Assembly: GCF_900187065.1 (NCBI RefSeq)
Contig: NZ_LT906483.1
Location: forward strand, 4,464,001 to 4,528,000
DNA from: Mycolicibacterium thermoresistibile
Lineage (GTDB): Bacteria > Actinomycetota > Actinomycetes > Mycobacteriales > Mycobacteriaceae
DNA: 64,000 bases
Direction of reading: 5' to 3'
Below the pieces are notes generated by a model. It did no database searches. It was not told the DNA's origin and was given only the letters and a program-made list of their open reading frames with translations. Shown here piece after piece: positions 24,324-33,523 of the stretch (its first letter is position 1; each line of letters starts with the position of its first letter). The translations under genes and the position numbers were made by a program.

Positions 24324-24482
24324 TCAGGCGGTGGGTTCCTCCCCGCTCTCGACCACGTCAGGGGCCTGTTCCCGGGTGGCCATCCCACCTTCGCGGCCCT
24401 GATCGGTCGGGCCTGGGCGGCCACCCTTCGGCTCGTCCTTCGGGGCGTTCTCCTCGTCGTAAATACCCTTACCCTTGGGCAT
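24324..24482 (-). CDS. Small hydrophilic conserved protein
   Basis: A 52-residue, highly charged protein beginning MPKGKGIYDEENAPKDEPKG. It is rich in Lys/Glu/Pro/Gly, with no hydrophobic core, and is probably disordered. ATG 24482 has AAAGGA five bases upstream; ATG 24488 lacks spacing. Proteins with this start seem widespread in mycobacteria (recollection, not checked). Function unknown. Confidence 0.68.
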   Translation of the reverse strand: MPKGKGIYDEENAPKDEPKGGRPGPTDQGREGGMATREQAPDVVESGEEPTA

Positions 24483-24522
24483 CCTCATCCTTTCCTTTCG
24501 GGTGAACCGAGCGGATCGCGGT

Positions 24523-25512
24523 TCACCGGGGAGCCGCGGCACGCAACTTGTCCAGCAACGCTTCCGCGGCCTTCTCCAGGAACAGGTCCTGGTTCTCGTC
24601 GCCGATCTGGATCAAACCGATGTCGGTGAACCCGGCGTCCCAGTAGGCGCGCACCGCCTCGACGATGGCGTCCAGATCCGGTCCGCACGCGATGGCCGCG
24701 GCGGTGTCCTCGGGCCGGACGAACTGCGTCGCCCCGGCGAATCCGGCGGTGGTCGGCAGATCCGAGTTCACCGCCCAGCCGCCGGCGAACCACCGGAACT
24801 GCTCGTGGGCCCGCTCGACGGCGGCGTCGCGGTCCGGGTCCCAGCAGATCGGCACCTGCCCGAACACCCGCGTCTCGACCGGTAGCCCGGTGGCGCGGCG
24901 CAGGTGATGCCAGGACCCGACCAGGCCGGCGTCGGGTTCGGTGGTCACCAGGTGGTCGGCGATCGGGGCGAACATCTCCACCGAACGGTCGCCGGACACC
25001 GCGACCGCGATCGCGACCGGCACTTCCGGGATGTCCCACAGCCGGGCCGAATCGACCTCGAAGTATTCACCCTTCCAGTCCACGACCTCACCGCTGAACA
25101 GCCCGCGGATGATGGTGATGGCCTCACGCAGCATGTCGTGCCGCCGCGCCACCGTCGGCCATCGCCGGCCGACGACGTGCTCGTTGAGGTTCTCCCCGCT
25201 GCCGAGGCCGAGAGTGAACCGCCCGTCGGCCAGGATCTGCAGTGTCGCGGCCTTCTGGGCGACGACGGCCGGGTGGTACCGCATCGTCGGGCAGGTGATG
25301 AAGGTCAGCAACTCCACCCGGTCGGTGGCGTGCGCGACGGCGCCGAGCACACTCCAGGCGTACGGGGCGTGGCCCTGTGCGGCCAGCCATGGGGAGTAGT
25401 GGTCGCTGCACAGTTCGAAATCGAACCCGGCCCGCTCCGCCGCCACCGCGTAGCGGATCAGATCCTTCGGTCCGCTCTGTTCGGTCAGCAGGGTGTAACC
25501 AAAACGGGTCAT
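24523..25512 (-). CDS. F420-dependent LLM-class oxidoreductase
   Basis: A 329-residue luciferase-like TIM-barrel enzyme of the group related to F420-dependent glucose-6-phosphate dehydrogenase (TIGR03557-like). It has SDHYSPW near residue 38, HAPYAWS, TCPTMRYHPAVVAQ, and LGLGSGENLNEHVVG, which contacts the deazaflavin. The Fgd1 sugar-phosphate pocket residues are not all evident, so substrate is uncertain. ATG 25512 begins MTRFGYTL, as is usual for the family. Single gene, 37 bases downstream of the divergent side of yqeY. Confidence 0.86.
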   Translation of the reverse strand: MTRFGYTLLTEQSGPKDLIRYAVAAERAGFDFELCSDHYSPWLAAQGHAPYAWSVLGAVAHATDRVELLTFITCPTMRYHPAVVAQKAATLQILADGRFTLGLGSGENLNEHVVGRRWPTVARRHDMLREAITIIRGLFSGEVVDWKGEYFEVDSARLWDIPEVPVAIAVAVSGDRSVEMFAPIADHLVTTEPDAGLVGSWHHLRRATGLPVETRVFGQVPICWDPDRDAAVERAHEQFRWFAGGWAVNSDLPTTAGFAGATQFVRPEDTAAAIACGPDLDAIVEAVRAYWDAGFTDIGLIQIGDENQDLFLEKAAEALLDKLRAAAPR

Positions 25513-25549
25513 GGCCCCTGGGTGCCCCGCGGCCGGCCCGGACAAACGG

Positions 25550-26014
25550 CTACAACCGGGCCTTGACCGCCTCCGCGAGCCGGGCGCCGTCCACCTTGCC
25601 TGCCGCGATCGCGGTCGCGGCCTTCATCACCTGACCCATCTGCCGCTTGCCGGGCCGTTCCCCGAGTTCCTCGGCGACCTGGGCGATGGCGGTGTCCACC
25701 ACATCGGCCAGCTCGGCTTCGGTCAGTGGAGGCGGCAGGTATTCGTCGATGACCCGCATCTCGGCGTGTTCGGTCGCGGCCAGCTCGCCGCGCCCGCTCT
25801 GGGTGTAGATCTCCGCGGCCTCGCTGCGCCGGCGGGACTCGCGGGCCAGCACCTTGATCACGTCCTCGTCGGACAACTCGCGCTGGGTCTTACCCGCCAC
25901 CTCCTCGGCCTGGATCGCCGCCAGCACCATCCGTAGCGTGGCCGTGCGCAGCCGGTCCCGCGACTTCATCGCGGCGGTCAGGTCTGCGCGGATCCGTTCT
26001 TTGAGTTCCGCCAT
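25550..26014 (-). CDS. GatB/YqeY domain protein
   Basis: A 154-residue protein of the YqeY family, orthologue of Rv3688c. It is wholly alpha-helical, with an LRMVLAAIQ helix, the EDVIKVLARESRRRSEAAEIY segment and the C-terminal GKRQMGQVMKA helix bundle, which resembles the tRNA-binding tail of GatB. A tRNA-linked role is presumed for the family. It starts with ATG 26014 and is divergent from the membrane-protein gene that opens the moxR block. Confidence 0.9.
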   Translation of the reverse strand: MAELKERIRADLTAAMKSRDRLRTATLRMVLAAIQAEEVAGKTQRELSDEDVIKVLARESRRRSEAAEIYTQSGRGELAATEHAEMRVIDEYLPPPLTEAELADVVDTAIAQVAEELGERPGKRQMGQVMKAATAIAAGKVDGARLAEAVKARL

Positions 26015-26094
26015 GGTGCAACGCTACTGTCCGAGTCCGCGACGCGCGCCCGTGTGCGTTGTCAATTTCGATCGTGATCGCGAGGATGGACGCC

Positions 26095-27363
26095 ATGAGC
26101 AACGACGCCGGCGGGTATCCACCGCCCGACCCGCCGCCGGGTCCACCGCCGGCCGGTCCGCCGCCGGCCTACCCGGCACCGGGTTACGGACCGCCGGCCT
26201 ACCCGGCACCGGGTTACGGACCGCCGGCCTATGACACCCCGGGATACGGACCTCCCGGGAGCTACCCGCCTGCCGGCCCACCACCCGGCTATCCGCCGGG
26301 ATATCCGCCCGGATGGGGTGCGCCCCCACCCATCCCGGTGAACCCGATGGCGCCGATGCGCCAGACCGCTCTGAAGCCCGGCGTGATTCCGTTGCGTCCG
26401 CTGACGCTGTCGGACATCTTCAACGGCGCGGTGGCCTACATCCGCACCAATCCCAAGGCGACGCTGGGGTTGACGGCGATCGTCGTGGTGGTCGCGCAAC
26501 TGCTCGCACTCGTCCTGCAGATCGGGTCGCTGGCCGCCACCGGTGATCTCGTGTCGAGCGTGCGGGGTGACGATGTGTCCACCGTCGGGCTGTCCTGGGC
26601 CGATCTGGCCAGCGTCACCACCGCGGTCGCCAACACGCTGGCGCTGCTGGTGCTCAGCGGCATGCTCACCGTGGTGATCGGGCGTGCGGTCTTCGGCGCC
26701 GGCATCACGATCTCGGAGGCCTGGGAACGGTTGCGGGGCCGGCTGTGGGCATTGATCGGGTTCAGCGTGCTGGAGCTGCTCGCCGTGGTCGTCATCGTCG
26801 TGCTGGCCGTCGTCATGGGTGCCGCGCTCGCCGCGGCCGGCGGAGCGGGCGCCGGGGCCCTGATCGTGCTGCTGTTCCTGGGCACCGTGGCGCTGCTGGC
26901 CTACCTGGCCACCGTGCTCAGTTTCGGTCCACCGGTGATCGTGCTGGAACGCCTCGGTGTGTTCGCCGCGATAGCCCGCTCATTCGGTCTGGTCAGGAAT
27001 TCGTTCTGGCGGGTGTTCGGCATCCGGCTGCTGGCCTGGCTGGTCGCCGGGGTGATCTCGGTCGCGGTGGCGGTGCCGTTCAGCGTCGCCGGCGGATTGT
27101 TCGGGCTGAGCGCCGACTCGTCGGCGCTGGCGATCATCTCGCTGACCCTGATCGCGATCGGCGGTGCGGTGGGCCAGATCATCACCACACCGTTCAACGC
27201 CGGTGTGATCGTGCTGCTCTACGCCGACCGCAGGATCCGCGCCGAAGCGTTCGACCTGGTCCTGCAGACCGGCGCGACGGCCGGCCCGGCACATGCCGAA
27301 TCCACCGACCAGCTGTGGCTGCCCCGACCGACCACGCCGTGGGCGGCGCACCACCCACGATGA
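26095..27363 (+). CDS. Pro-rich multi-pass membrane protein (Rv3689-like)
   Basis: A 422-residue protein. Residues 1-90 are Pro/Gly/Tyr-rich with decapeptide repeats (AYPAPGYGPP type, from 30-bp DNA repeats at 26160-26250). The rest holds about six hydrophobic helices in the pattern of DUF7847/glycerophosphodiester-phosphodiesterase membrane domains. Orthologue of Rv3689. ATG 26095 has GAGG nine bases upstream. It starts a same-direction run with the DUF4129, DUF4350, MoxR and DUF58 genes. Probably a membrane partner in that system (inference). Confidence 0.83.
   Translation: MSNDAGGYPPPDPPPGPPPAGPPPAYPAPGYGPPAYPAPGYGPPAYDTPGYGPPGSYPPAGPPPGYPPGYPPGWGAPPPIPVNPMAPMRQTALKPGVIPLRPLTLSDIFNGAVAYIRTNPKATLGLTAIVVVVAQLLALVLQIGSLAATGDLVSSVRGDDVSTVGLSWADLASVTTAVANTLALLVLSGMLTVVIGRAVFGAGITISEAWERLRGRLWALIGFSVLELLAVVVIVVLAVVMGAALAAAGGAGAGALIVLLFLGTVALLAYLATVLSFGPPVIVLERLGVFAAIARSFGLVRNSFWRVFGIRLLAWLVAGVISVAVAVPFSVAGGLFGLSADSSALAIISLTLIAIGGAVGQIITTPFNAGVIVLLYADRRIRAEAFDLVLQTGATAGPAHAESTDQLWLPRPTTPWAAHHPR
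26160..26250. repeat. 30-bp repeats coding for Pro-rich decapeptides
   Basis: Two full and one diverged copy of a 30-bp unit encode PAYPAPGYGP-type decapeptides in the N-terminal cytoplasmic tail of the membrane protein. Confidence 0.8.
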
Positions 27364-27387
27364 CCCCCGACACCGAACCGACCTGAC

Positions 27388-28035
27388 GTGCCGACCATAG
27401 ACATCGAACGCGACACCGCCCGGGACGCCGCGGAAGCCGAACTGGCCAAACCGATCTACTCCGGCCCGTCTCTGCTGGAACGGTTGAGCGACTGGCTCGA
27501 CCAGCTGCTGTACCGGATCGCGATGGAGGGTGCGTCACTGCCGGGCGGCTGGTTCACCCTCAGCGTGCTGTTCCTTCTGGTCGCCGCGGCGATCGTGATC
27601 ACGGTCCGGGTGGCCCGCCGCGCCATACGCACCGGCCGGACCGAGCCCGCACTGTTCGACACCCGGGAACTCACCGCCGCCCGACACCGCGCCACCGCCG
27701 AACAGGCTGCCGCAGCTGGAGATTGGGCTACGGCCATCCGGCACCGGCTCCGCGCGGTGGCCCGCCAGCTCGAGGAGACCGGAGTGCTCACCCCGGTCGC
27801 CGGACGCACCGCCACCGAACTGGCCCGCGACACCGGCGTCCTGCTCCCCCACCTCGCCGGCGAGATGCGCCGTGCCGCCGAGGTGTTCAACGACGTCACC
27901 TATGGCGACCGGGCGGGCACCGAAGCGGCGTACCGGATGATCGCCGACCTCGACGAGCGGATCCGCAACCGGCCCCCGGTCGGGACACCGACGGCAGCCG
28001 CGCCGGCCGGCAGTGGATGGGCGGAGCTGCGATGA
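27388..28035 (+). CDS. DUF4129 membrane protein
   Basis: A 215-residue protein, orthologue of Rv3690. One membrane helix (about 53-73) separates an N-terminal segment from a helical cytoplasmic domain containing ARHRATAEQAAAAGDWATAIRHRLRAVARQLEE. This last is typical of DUF4129, which is often found fused to or beside transglutaminase/MoxR systems. GTG 27388; the stop overlaps the next ATG in ATGA. Confidence 0.87.
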   Translation: MPTIDIERDTARDAAEAELAKPIYSGPSLLERLSDWLDQLLYRIAMEGASLPGGWFTLSVLFLLVAAAIVITVRVARRAIRTGRTEPALFDTRELTAARHRATAEQAAAAGDWATAIRHRLRAVARQLEETGVLTPVAGRTATELARDTGVLLPHLAGEMRRAAEVFNDVTYGDRAGTEAAYRMIADLDERIRNRPPVGTPTAAAPAGSGWAELR

Positions 28036-29177
28036 GCCGGCCTTCCACCGCGGTCGGGCCGACCCTGCGGGAGCGGTGGCGCACCGCCCGTTGGGTGGTT
28101 CTGGTCGTGTCGGTCCTCGCCGTGGTCGCGGTGCTCGGGGTCCTGCTGAGCCCACCGCAGTCCGGCGGCCGGATGGATCCGGAGGCCACCACTCCCGAGG
28201 GTGCGCACGCGCTGGTGACCCTGCTGGACGAGCAGGGGGTCGAGGTGGTGACCGCCGGAACCGTCGACGAGGTCGTCGACGCCGCCCGTCCGGACACCCT
28301 GCTGGTGCTGGCCCAGTTGTTCTACCTCGACGAAGATCAGCTGCGCCGCCTCGACGGCCTGCCCGGCGACCGGCTGCTCATCGCCCCGTCCGCACGTGCC
28401 CGCGAGATCCTCGCACCCCAGATCCGGACCGACGGTCTGCTCACCTTCGGCGGGACACCGGACTGCGATATGCGCGAGGCCACCCGCGCCGGGGACGTGA
28501 ACTTCGGGATCGCCGAGACCTTCACCGCCGCCGACGATTCCGATGTCGACCTGACCCGCTGCTACGACGGCGCGGTGGTGCGTTTCACCGACGGTGACCG
28601 GGTCACCACGGTGGTCGGCAGCAGCGGCTTCATGTCCAACGGCGCCCTGGCCGACGGCGGCAACGCCGCGTTGGCGCTGAACCTGGCCGGCACCCAGCCC
28701 CGGGTGGTGTGGTTCGCGCCGCAACAACCGCCGGCCGAATCCACCGGGGATGCGGCGCTCTCCGATCTGATTCCGGAACACGTCGGCTGGATCGTGTGGC
28801 AGCTGATCGTCGTGGTGGTGTTGCTGGCGTGGTGGCAGGGCCGCCGGCTCGGACCGCTGGTCACCGAACCACTTCCGGTGGTGGTGCGCGCCTCGGAGAC
28901 GGTGGAGGGCCGGGGCCGGTTGTACCGGTCGCGCCGCGCCCGCGACCGGGCCGCCGAAGCGCTGCGCACCGGCGCCGTGCAGCGCCTGGTGTCCCGGCTG
29001 GGCTTGCAGACGTCCGCCACCCCGTCCGAGGTCACCCTGGCGGTGGCCGCCCGCTCCGGCCGCGACCCCGCCGCGGTGAACCATGTTCTGTACGGACCGG
29101 TTCCGGCCACCGACGCCGACCTGGTCACCCTCGCCCACGAACTCGACGACATCGAAAGGCAGGTCGCACAATCGTGA
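28032..29177 (+). CDS. DUF4350 membrane protein
   Basis: A 381-residue protein, orthologue of Rv3691. It has an N-terminal helix (about 21-42) and a second helix near 256-275 (WIVWQLIVVVVLLAWW). The periplasmic DUF4350 domain between them resembles a Rossmann-like GATase fold without catalytic Cys. The cytoplasmic tail follows. ATG 28032 overlaps the previous stop by four bases, and its own stop overlaps the MoxR GTG. The larger open frame upstream runs through the DUF4129 gene and is not used. Confidence 0.87.
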   Translation: MSRPSTAVGPTLRERWRTARWVVLVVSVLAVVAVLGVLLSPPQSGGRMDPEATTPEGAHALVTLLDEQGVEVVTAGTVDEVVDAARPDTLLVLAQLFYLDEDQLRRLDGLPGDRLLIAPSARAREILAPQIRTDGLLTFGGTPDCDMREATRAGDVNFGIAETFTAADDSDVDLTRCYDGAVVRFTDGDRVTTVVGSSGFMSNGALADGGNAALALNLAGTQPRVVWFAPQQPPAESTGDAALSDLIPEHVGWIVWQLIVVVVLLAWWQGRRLGPLVTEPLPVVVRASETVEGRGRLYRSRRARDRAAEALRTGAVQRLVSRLGLQTSATPSEVTLAVAARSGRDPAAVNHVLYGPVPATDADLVTLAHELDDIERQVAQS

Positions 29178-30193
29178 CGCAGCCCCCACCGCAGTCGGTG
29201 CCCACTCCGCCCACTCCGCCCCCTTCCGGCGCGTCTGCTCCCGGCGACCACAACGCCGCCCGCAACGCGTTGCTGGCCCTGCGGCAGGAGATCGCCAAGG
29301 TGGTCGTCGGCCAGGACGCCGTGGTCAGCGGTCTGGTGATCGCCCTGCTGTGCCGGGGACACGTGCTGCTCGAAGGTGTCCCCGGGGTCGCCAAGACGCT
29401 GTTGATCCGCACCCTGGCGGCGGCGCTGCAGCTGGATTTCAAACGGGTCCAGTTCACCCCGGACCTGATGCCCGGCGACGTCACCGGATCGCTGGTGTAC
29501 GACGCCAAGACCGCCCGGTTCGAGTTCCGGCCCGGGCCGGTGTTCACCAATCTGCTGCTGGCCGACGAGATCAACCGCACACCGCCGAAGACGCAGGCGG
29601 CGTTGTTGGAGGCGATGGAGGAACGGCAGGTCAGTGTCGAGGGGGAGGCGCGTCCGCTGCCGGATCCGTTCATCGTCGCCGCCACCCAGAACCCGATCGA
29701 GTACGAGGGCACCTATCAGCTGCCCGAGGCGCAGCTCGACCGTTTCCTGCTGAAGCTGAACGTCCCGCTGCCGCCCCGCGATCAGGAGATCGCGATCCTC
29801 AGCCGGCATGCGCAGGGCTTCGATCCCCGCGATCTGTCGGTGGTGCGGCCGGTGGCCGGCCCCGCCGAACTGGCGGCCGGGCGGGAGGCGGTGCGTCAGG
29901 TGCGGGTGGCCGACGAGGTGCTGGGTTACATCGTCGACATCGCGGCCGCCACCCGGCAGTCCCCGGCGCTGCAGCTGGGGGTGTCGCCGCGCGGCACCAC
30001 CGCGCTGCTGGCCACGGCTCGGTCCTGGGCGTGGCTGTCCGGGCGCGACTACGTCACCCCCGACGATGTGAAGGCCATGGCGCGGCCCACCCTGCGGCAC
30101 CGGGTGATGTTGCGGCCGGAGGCCGAACTGGAGGGGGCCAACACCGACACCGTGCTCGAGGCCATCCTGGCGGCCGTCCCGGTCCCGCGCTGA
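29174..30193 (+). CDS. moxR2: MoxR-family AAA+ ATPase
   Basis: A 339-residue AAA+ chaperone-like ATPase. It has Walker A GVPGVAKT, Walker B LLADEINR, sensor 1 VAATQNP, and the MoxR stretch TPPKTQAALLEAMEERQV. The C-terminal lid domain carries SPRGTTALLATARSWAW. The N-terminal 25 residues are Pro-rich. MoxR proteins act with vWA/DUF58 partners to mature metal enzymes or envelope complexes. GTG 29174 is coupled to the DUF4350 stop. Orthologue of Rv3692. Confidence 0.93.
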   Translation: MTQPPPQSVPTPPTPPPSGASAPGDHNAARNALLALRQEIAKVVVGQDAVVSGLVIALLCRGHVLLEGVPGVAKTLLIRTLAAALQLDFKRVQFTPDLMPGDVTGSLVYDAKTARFEFRPGPVFTNLLLADEINRTPPKTQAALLEAMEERQVSVEGEARPLPDPFIVAATQNPIEYEGTYQLPEAQLDRFLLKLNVPLPPRDQEIAILSRHAQGFDPRDLSVVRPVAGPAELAAGREAVRQVRVADEVLGYIVDIAAATRQSPALQLGVSPRGTTALLATARSWAWLSGRDYVTPDDVKAMARPTLRHRVMLRPEAELEGANTDTVLEAILAAVPVPR

Positions 30194-30203
30194 CGGTGGG
30201 ACG

Positions 30204-31526
30204 ATGATCGTCACCGGCCGAACTGCCCTGGTCGCCGCGGTCGCGATCCTGCCGATCGCGGTGTCGCCTTGGCCTGCAATGGCTTTCGCTGCCCTCCTGA
30301 GCCTGCTGGTGGTGGCGGTGGTGGTGGACGCCGCCCTTGCGGCCAACCCGCGGCAGCTGCTGTTCAGCCGCTCCGGGGAGAGCACTGCACGGTTGGGCCA
30401 GTCGGTGGACGCCCTGCTGGAGGTCGCCAACGGCGGAGGGCGCCGGCTGCGCGGCCGACTGCGCGACGCCTGGCCGCCCAGCGCCCGGGCCGAACCGCGG
30501 CTGCATGCGCTGCACCTCGATCCCGGGCAGCGGGTGCGACTGCGCACCACGCTGCGGCCGACCCGGCGGGGTGATCAACACTCGGCGCTGGTGACGGTGC
30601 GGACGTTGGGTCCGGCCGGTCTGGCCGGTCGGCAGCGGTCGCACCGGGTGCCCGGCCGGGTGCGGGTGCTGCCGCCGTTCCTGTCCCGCAAGCATCTTCC
30701 GGCCCGCCTGGCCCGGCTGCGGGACCTCGAGGGTGCGGTGCCGGTGCTGATCCGCGGTCAGGGCACCGAGTTCGACTCGCTGCGCGAGTACGTCGTCGGT
30801 GACGATGTGCGGTCCATCGACTGGCGCGCCACCGCCCGCAAGGACGACGTGGTGGTGCGCACCTGGCGGCCGGAACGCGATCAGCGGGTCGTCATCGCAT
30901 TGGACACCGGCCGCACCTCGGCGGGCCGGGTGGGGGTCGACCCGACCGGCTCCGAACCGGGCGGCTGGCCCCGGCTGGACTGGTCGATGGACGCCGCGCT
31001 GCTGTTGGCGGCGTTGGCGTCCCGCGCCGGCGACCGGGTGGACTTCCTGGCGCACGACCGGGAACTGCGGGCCGCGGTGTTCAACGCGCCGCGCACCGAA
31101 CTGCTGGCCAGACTGGTCGACGCGATGGCGCCGCTGCAACCGGCGCTGGTGGAATCCGACGCCTCGGCGCTGGTGGCTGAGGTGCAGCGGCGGGTGCGGC
31201 GCCGGGCGCTGGTGGTGCTGCTCACCGACCTCAACGCCAGCGCACTCGATGAGGGCCTGATGGGGGTGCTGCCGCAGCTGACCGCCCGGCACAAGGTGCT
31301 GCTGGCCGCGGTGGCCGATCCCCGGGTCGACCAACTCGCGGCCGGCCGGGCCGATGCGGCGCAGGTCTATGACGCCGCATCGGCCGAACGGTCACGCAAC
31401 GAGCGGCGGGCCATCGCGATGCGGCTGCGCCGGCACGGCGTCGAAGTGGTGGACGCGCCGCCGGAGGAGCTGGCCCCCGCCCTGGCCGACCACTATCTGG
31501 CGATCAAGGCCGCCGGCCGGCTCTGA
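30204..31526 (+). CDS. DUF58 protein (vWA-like), MoxR partner
   Basis: A 440-residue protein, orthologue of Rv3693. Two N-terminal hydrophobic helices (about 5-45) precede a beta-rich region. The DUF58 signature GTEFDSLREYVVGDDVRSIDWRATAR follows, and then a von Willebrand A-like domain in which VVIALDTGRTS is a partial MIDAS (D-x-G/S-x-S lacks the full triad). It lies ten bases after moxR, and a stem-loop spans its stop. Confidence 0.88.
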   Translation: MIVTGRTALVAAVAILPIAVSPWPAMAFAALLSLLVVAVVVDAALAANPRQLLFSRSGESTARLGQSVDALLEVANGGGRRLRGRLRDAWPPSARAEPRLHALHLDPGQRVRLRTTLRPTRRGDQHSALVTVRTLGPAGLAGRQRSHRVPGRVRVLPPFLSRKHLPARLARLRDLEGAVPVLIRGQGTEFDSLREYVVGDDVRSIDWRATARKDDVVVRTWRPERDQRVVIALDTGRTSAGRVGVDPTGSEPGGWPRLDWSMDAALLLAALASRAGDRVDFLAHDRELRAAVFNAPRTELLARLVDAMAPLQPALVESDASALVAEVQRRVRRRALVVLLTDLNASALDEGLMGVLPQLTARHKVLLAAVADPRVDQLAAGRADAAQVYDAASAERSRNERRAIAMRLRRHGVEVVDAPPEELAPALADHYLAIKAAGRL

Positions 31527-31535
31527 GCCGCCGGC
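31512..31535. terminator. Hairpin across the DUF58 stop codon
   Basis: A GC-rich stem of about ten pairs with one bulged C surrounds the TGA at 31524-31526, between the DUF58 gene and the convergent SpoIIM-like gene. Candidate bidirectional terminator. Confidence 0.4.
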
Positions 31536-31538
31536 CCA

Positions 31539-32531
31539 TCAGCCCGCCGGGACGACATCGGGGGCGTCGGCGATGTCGCCGCTCTCCCCCGCCCGCGCCG
31601 CGCGGCGCCCGAAATACACGATGTAGGCCAGAAATCCGGCCTCGGCGATGATCCCGATGCCGATGCGGACGGCGGTGGGCAGCGGCGACGGCGTCACCAG
31701 CGCCTCGATCAGCCCGGCCACCGCCAACACCGCGACCAGCCCGATGGCGACCGACATCACCGCCCGGCCCTGTTCGGCCAGCACCTGGGTGCGGGGACGG
31801 TCCCCCGGCGCGATCACCGACCAGCCCAGCCGCATCCCCACCGCCGCCGCCAGGAACACCGCGGTCAGCTCCAGCAGGCCGTGCGGGGTGATCAGCCCCA
31901 GGAACACATCACCCTTACCCGCGTCGAACATCAGACCGGCCGACAATCCCACGTTGGCGGCGTTCTGGAACAGCACGTACGGGATCGGGATGCCCAGCAG
32001 CACCGCGAACACGATGCACTGTGCGGCCACCCAGGAGTTGTTCACCCACACCCGGAATCCGAACGACGCCGCGGGGTTCTCGCTGTAATAGGCCGCGAAG
32101 TCGTGATCGACCAGTTGTTCGATCTCCGCGGGGGTGCCCACCGCGGCGCGGACCTCCGGCGAACCGGCCACCCACAGCGCCACCAGCGCGGCGACGAACA
32201 GGAAGGCGATGGCCGAGCCCAGCCACCACCGCCCGGCGCGGTAGGCCACGACCGGGAAGGACACCGTCCAGAACCGGGTGAACTCGCTCCACAGCGGGGC
32301 GTGCGCGCCGGTCACCGCCGACCGCGCCCGGGCCACCAGGCTCGACAACCGGCCGACCAGCACCGGATCGTTGGTGGCCGACCGCACCATCGACAGATGG
32401 GTCGACACCCGCTGATACAGGTCGACCAGTTCGTCGACCTCCGCGCCGGAGAGCCGTCGCCGCCGTTTCACCAATTCCTCGAGGCGGTCCCAGGTGGGGC
32501 GGTGGGCCAGCACGAAGGCGTCGACATCCAC
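31539..32531 (-). CDS. Stage II sporulation protein M-like membrane protein
   Basis: A 330-residue SpoIIM-family (DUF95) membrane protein, orthologue of Rv3694c. The N-terminal cytoplasmic part (VDVDAFVLAHRPTWDRLEEL...) is followed by five or six membrane helices and the GLITPHGLLELTAVF motif of the family. Mycobacteria do not sporulate, and this branch occurs with MoxR/RDD genes in many bacteria. GTG 32531 lies only 28 bases from the divergent RDD start, so the promoters must overlap. Confidence 0.88.
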   Translation of the reverse strand: MDVDAFVLAHRPTWDRLEELVKRRRRLSGAEVDELVDLYQRVSTHLSMVRSATNDPVLVGRLSSLVARARSAVTGAHAPLWSEFTRFWTVSFPVVAYRAGRWWLGSAIAFLFVAALVALWVAGSPEVRAAVGTPAEIEQLVDHDFAAYYSENPAASFGFRVWVNNSWVAAQCIVFAVLLGIPIPYVLFQNAANVGLSAGLMFDAGKGDVFLGLITPHGLLELTAVFLAAAVGMRLGWSVIAPGDRPRTQVLAEQGRAVMSVAIGLVAVLAVAGLIEALVTPSPLPTAVRIGIGIIAEAGFLAYIVYFGRRAARAGESGDIADAPDVVPAG

Positions 32532-32559
32532 CCGGCCGATCCTAGTAGCGTTGTGCGCT

Positions 32560-33468
32560 ATGGCCATGCAGCCCGAGACGGTCGTCACCGGAGACGCCGT
32601 CGTCCTGGATGTTCAGATCGCCCAGTTGCCGGTGCGGGCGGTGTCGGCGCTGATCGACGCCGCGGCGATCTTCACCCTGTACGTGCTGGGCCTGATGTTG
32701 TGGGCGGTGGCGCTGGCCTCCTTCGACGACGCGCTCAGCGCGGCGGTGCTGATCGTGTTCACCGTGCTGACGCTGGTCGGTTATCCGCTGGTGTTCGAGA
32801 TGGCCACCCGCGGGCGCACGCCGGGCAAGATGGCGATGGGGCTGCGGGTGGTGTCCGACGACGGTGGCCCGGAACGCTTCCGGCAGGCGCTGTTCCGGGC
32901 GTTGTCGTCGGTGATCGAGATCTGGATGTTCATGGGCGGCCCGGCGGTGCTGTGCAGCCTGATCTCGCCGCGGGGCAAACGCATCGGGGACTACTTCGCC
33001 GGCACCGTGGTGATCAGCGAACGGGCGCCCCGGCAGACACCGCCGCCCCCGATGCCGCCCCAGCTGGCCGGGTGGGCGGCCACCCTGGAGTTGTCCGGGC
33101 TGAGCGCCGACCAGTTCAATCTGGCGCGGCAATACCTCTCGCGGGCACCGCAGTTGGAGCCCGCGGTGCGCGATGAGATGGCGTACCGGATCGCCGCCGA
33201 CCTGGCTCCGCGGATCTCCCCGCCACCGCCGCCGGGCACCCCGCCGCACCATCTGCTGGCCGCGGTGGTCGCCGAGCGGCACCGTCGGGAGCTGGCCCGG
33301 TTGCGCCCGCAGGCGGCGGTGCCCGCAGCGCCGGTCTGGTACCCGCCCCAGCAGCCCGGCCATCCGGTATATCCCGCCCCGCCGTACCAGCCGCAGTACC
33401 AACCACCGCAGCAGCCGGCGCAGCAGCCGCCGGATCCGTCCCCCGGCGGGTTCGTACCGCCGAGCTAG
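32560..33468 (+). CDS. RDD-family membrane protein
   Basis: A 302-residue protein, orthologue of Rv3695. The RDD domain (residues 1-150) carries RAVSALIDAA, three membrane helices and the RGRTPGKMAMGLRVV loop. The C-terminal half is helical and then Pro/Tyr/Gln-rich (PQYQPPQQPAQQP). ATG 32560 follows TAGCGT by eight bases and has no ribosome-binding site, suggesting a leaderless or near-leaderless mRNA. Divergent from the SpoIIM-like gene, with which it is usually paired. Confidence 0.87.
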   Translation: MAMQPETVVTGDAVVLDVQIAQLPVRAVSALIDAAAIFTLYVLGLMLWAVALASFDDALSAAVLIVFTVLTLVGYPLVFEMATRGRTPGKMAMGLRVVSDDGGPERFRQALFRALSSVIEIWMFMGGPAVLCSLISPRGKRIGDYFAGTVVISERAPRQTPPPPMPPQLAGWAATLELSGLSADQFNLARQYLSRAPQLEPAVRDEMAYRIAADLAPRISPPPPPGTPPHHLLAAVVAERHRRELARLRPQAAVPAAPVWYPPQQPGHPVYPAPPYQPQYQPPQQPAQQPPDPSPGGFVPPS

Positions 33469-33470
33469 TT

Positions 33471-33523
33471 GTGATTTCGGCGTGCTCACGATCGCTGAGC
33501 GACCGCCGGCACGCCGAAATCAC
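33471..33523. terminator. Palindromic bidirectional terminator, copy 2
   Basis: A perfect 15 bp stem (33471-33485/33509-33523) between convergent RDD and glpK, including the glpK stop codon. Stem core and loop core (CGATCGCT-G-AGCG) repeat the element at 11669-11721. Confidence 0.78.

Noticed and set aside
31539..32531. SpoIIM-like gene as evidence of sporulation.
   Set aside because: The family is widespread in non-sporulating bacteria next to MoxR/RDD genes, and no other sporulation gene is present.
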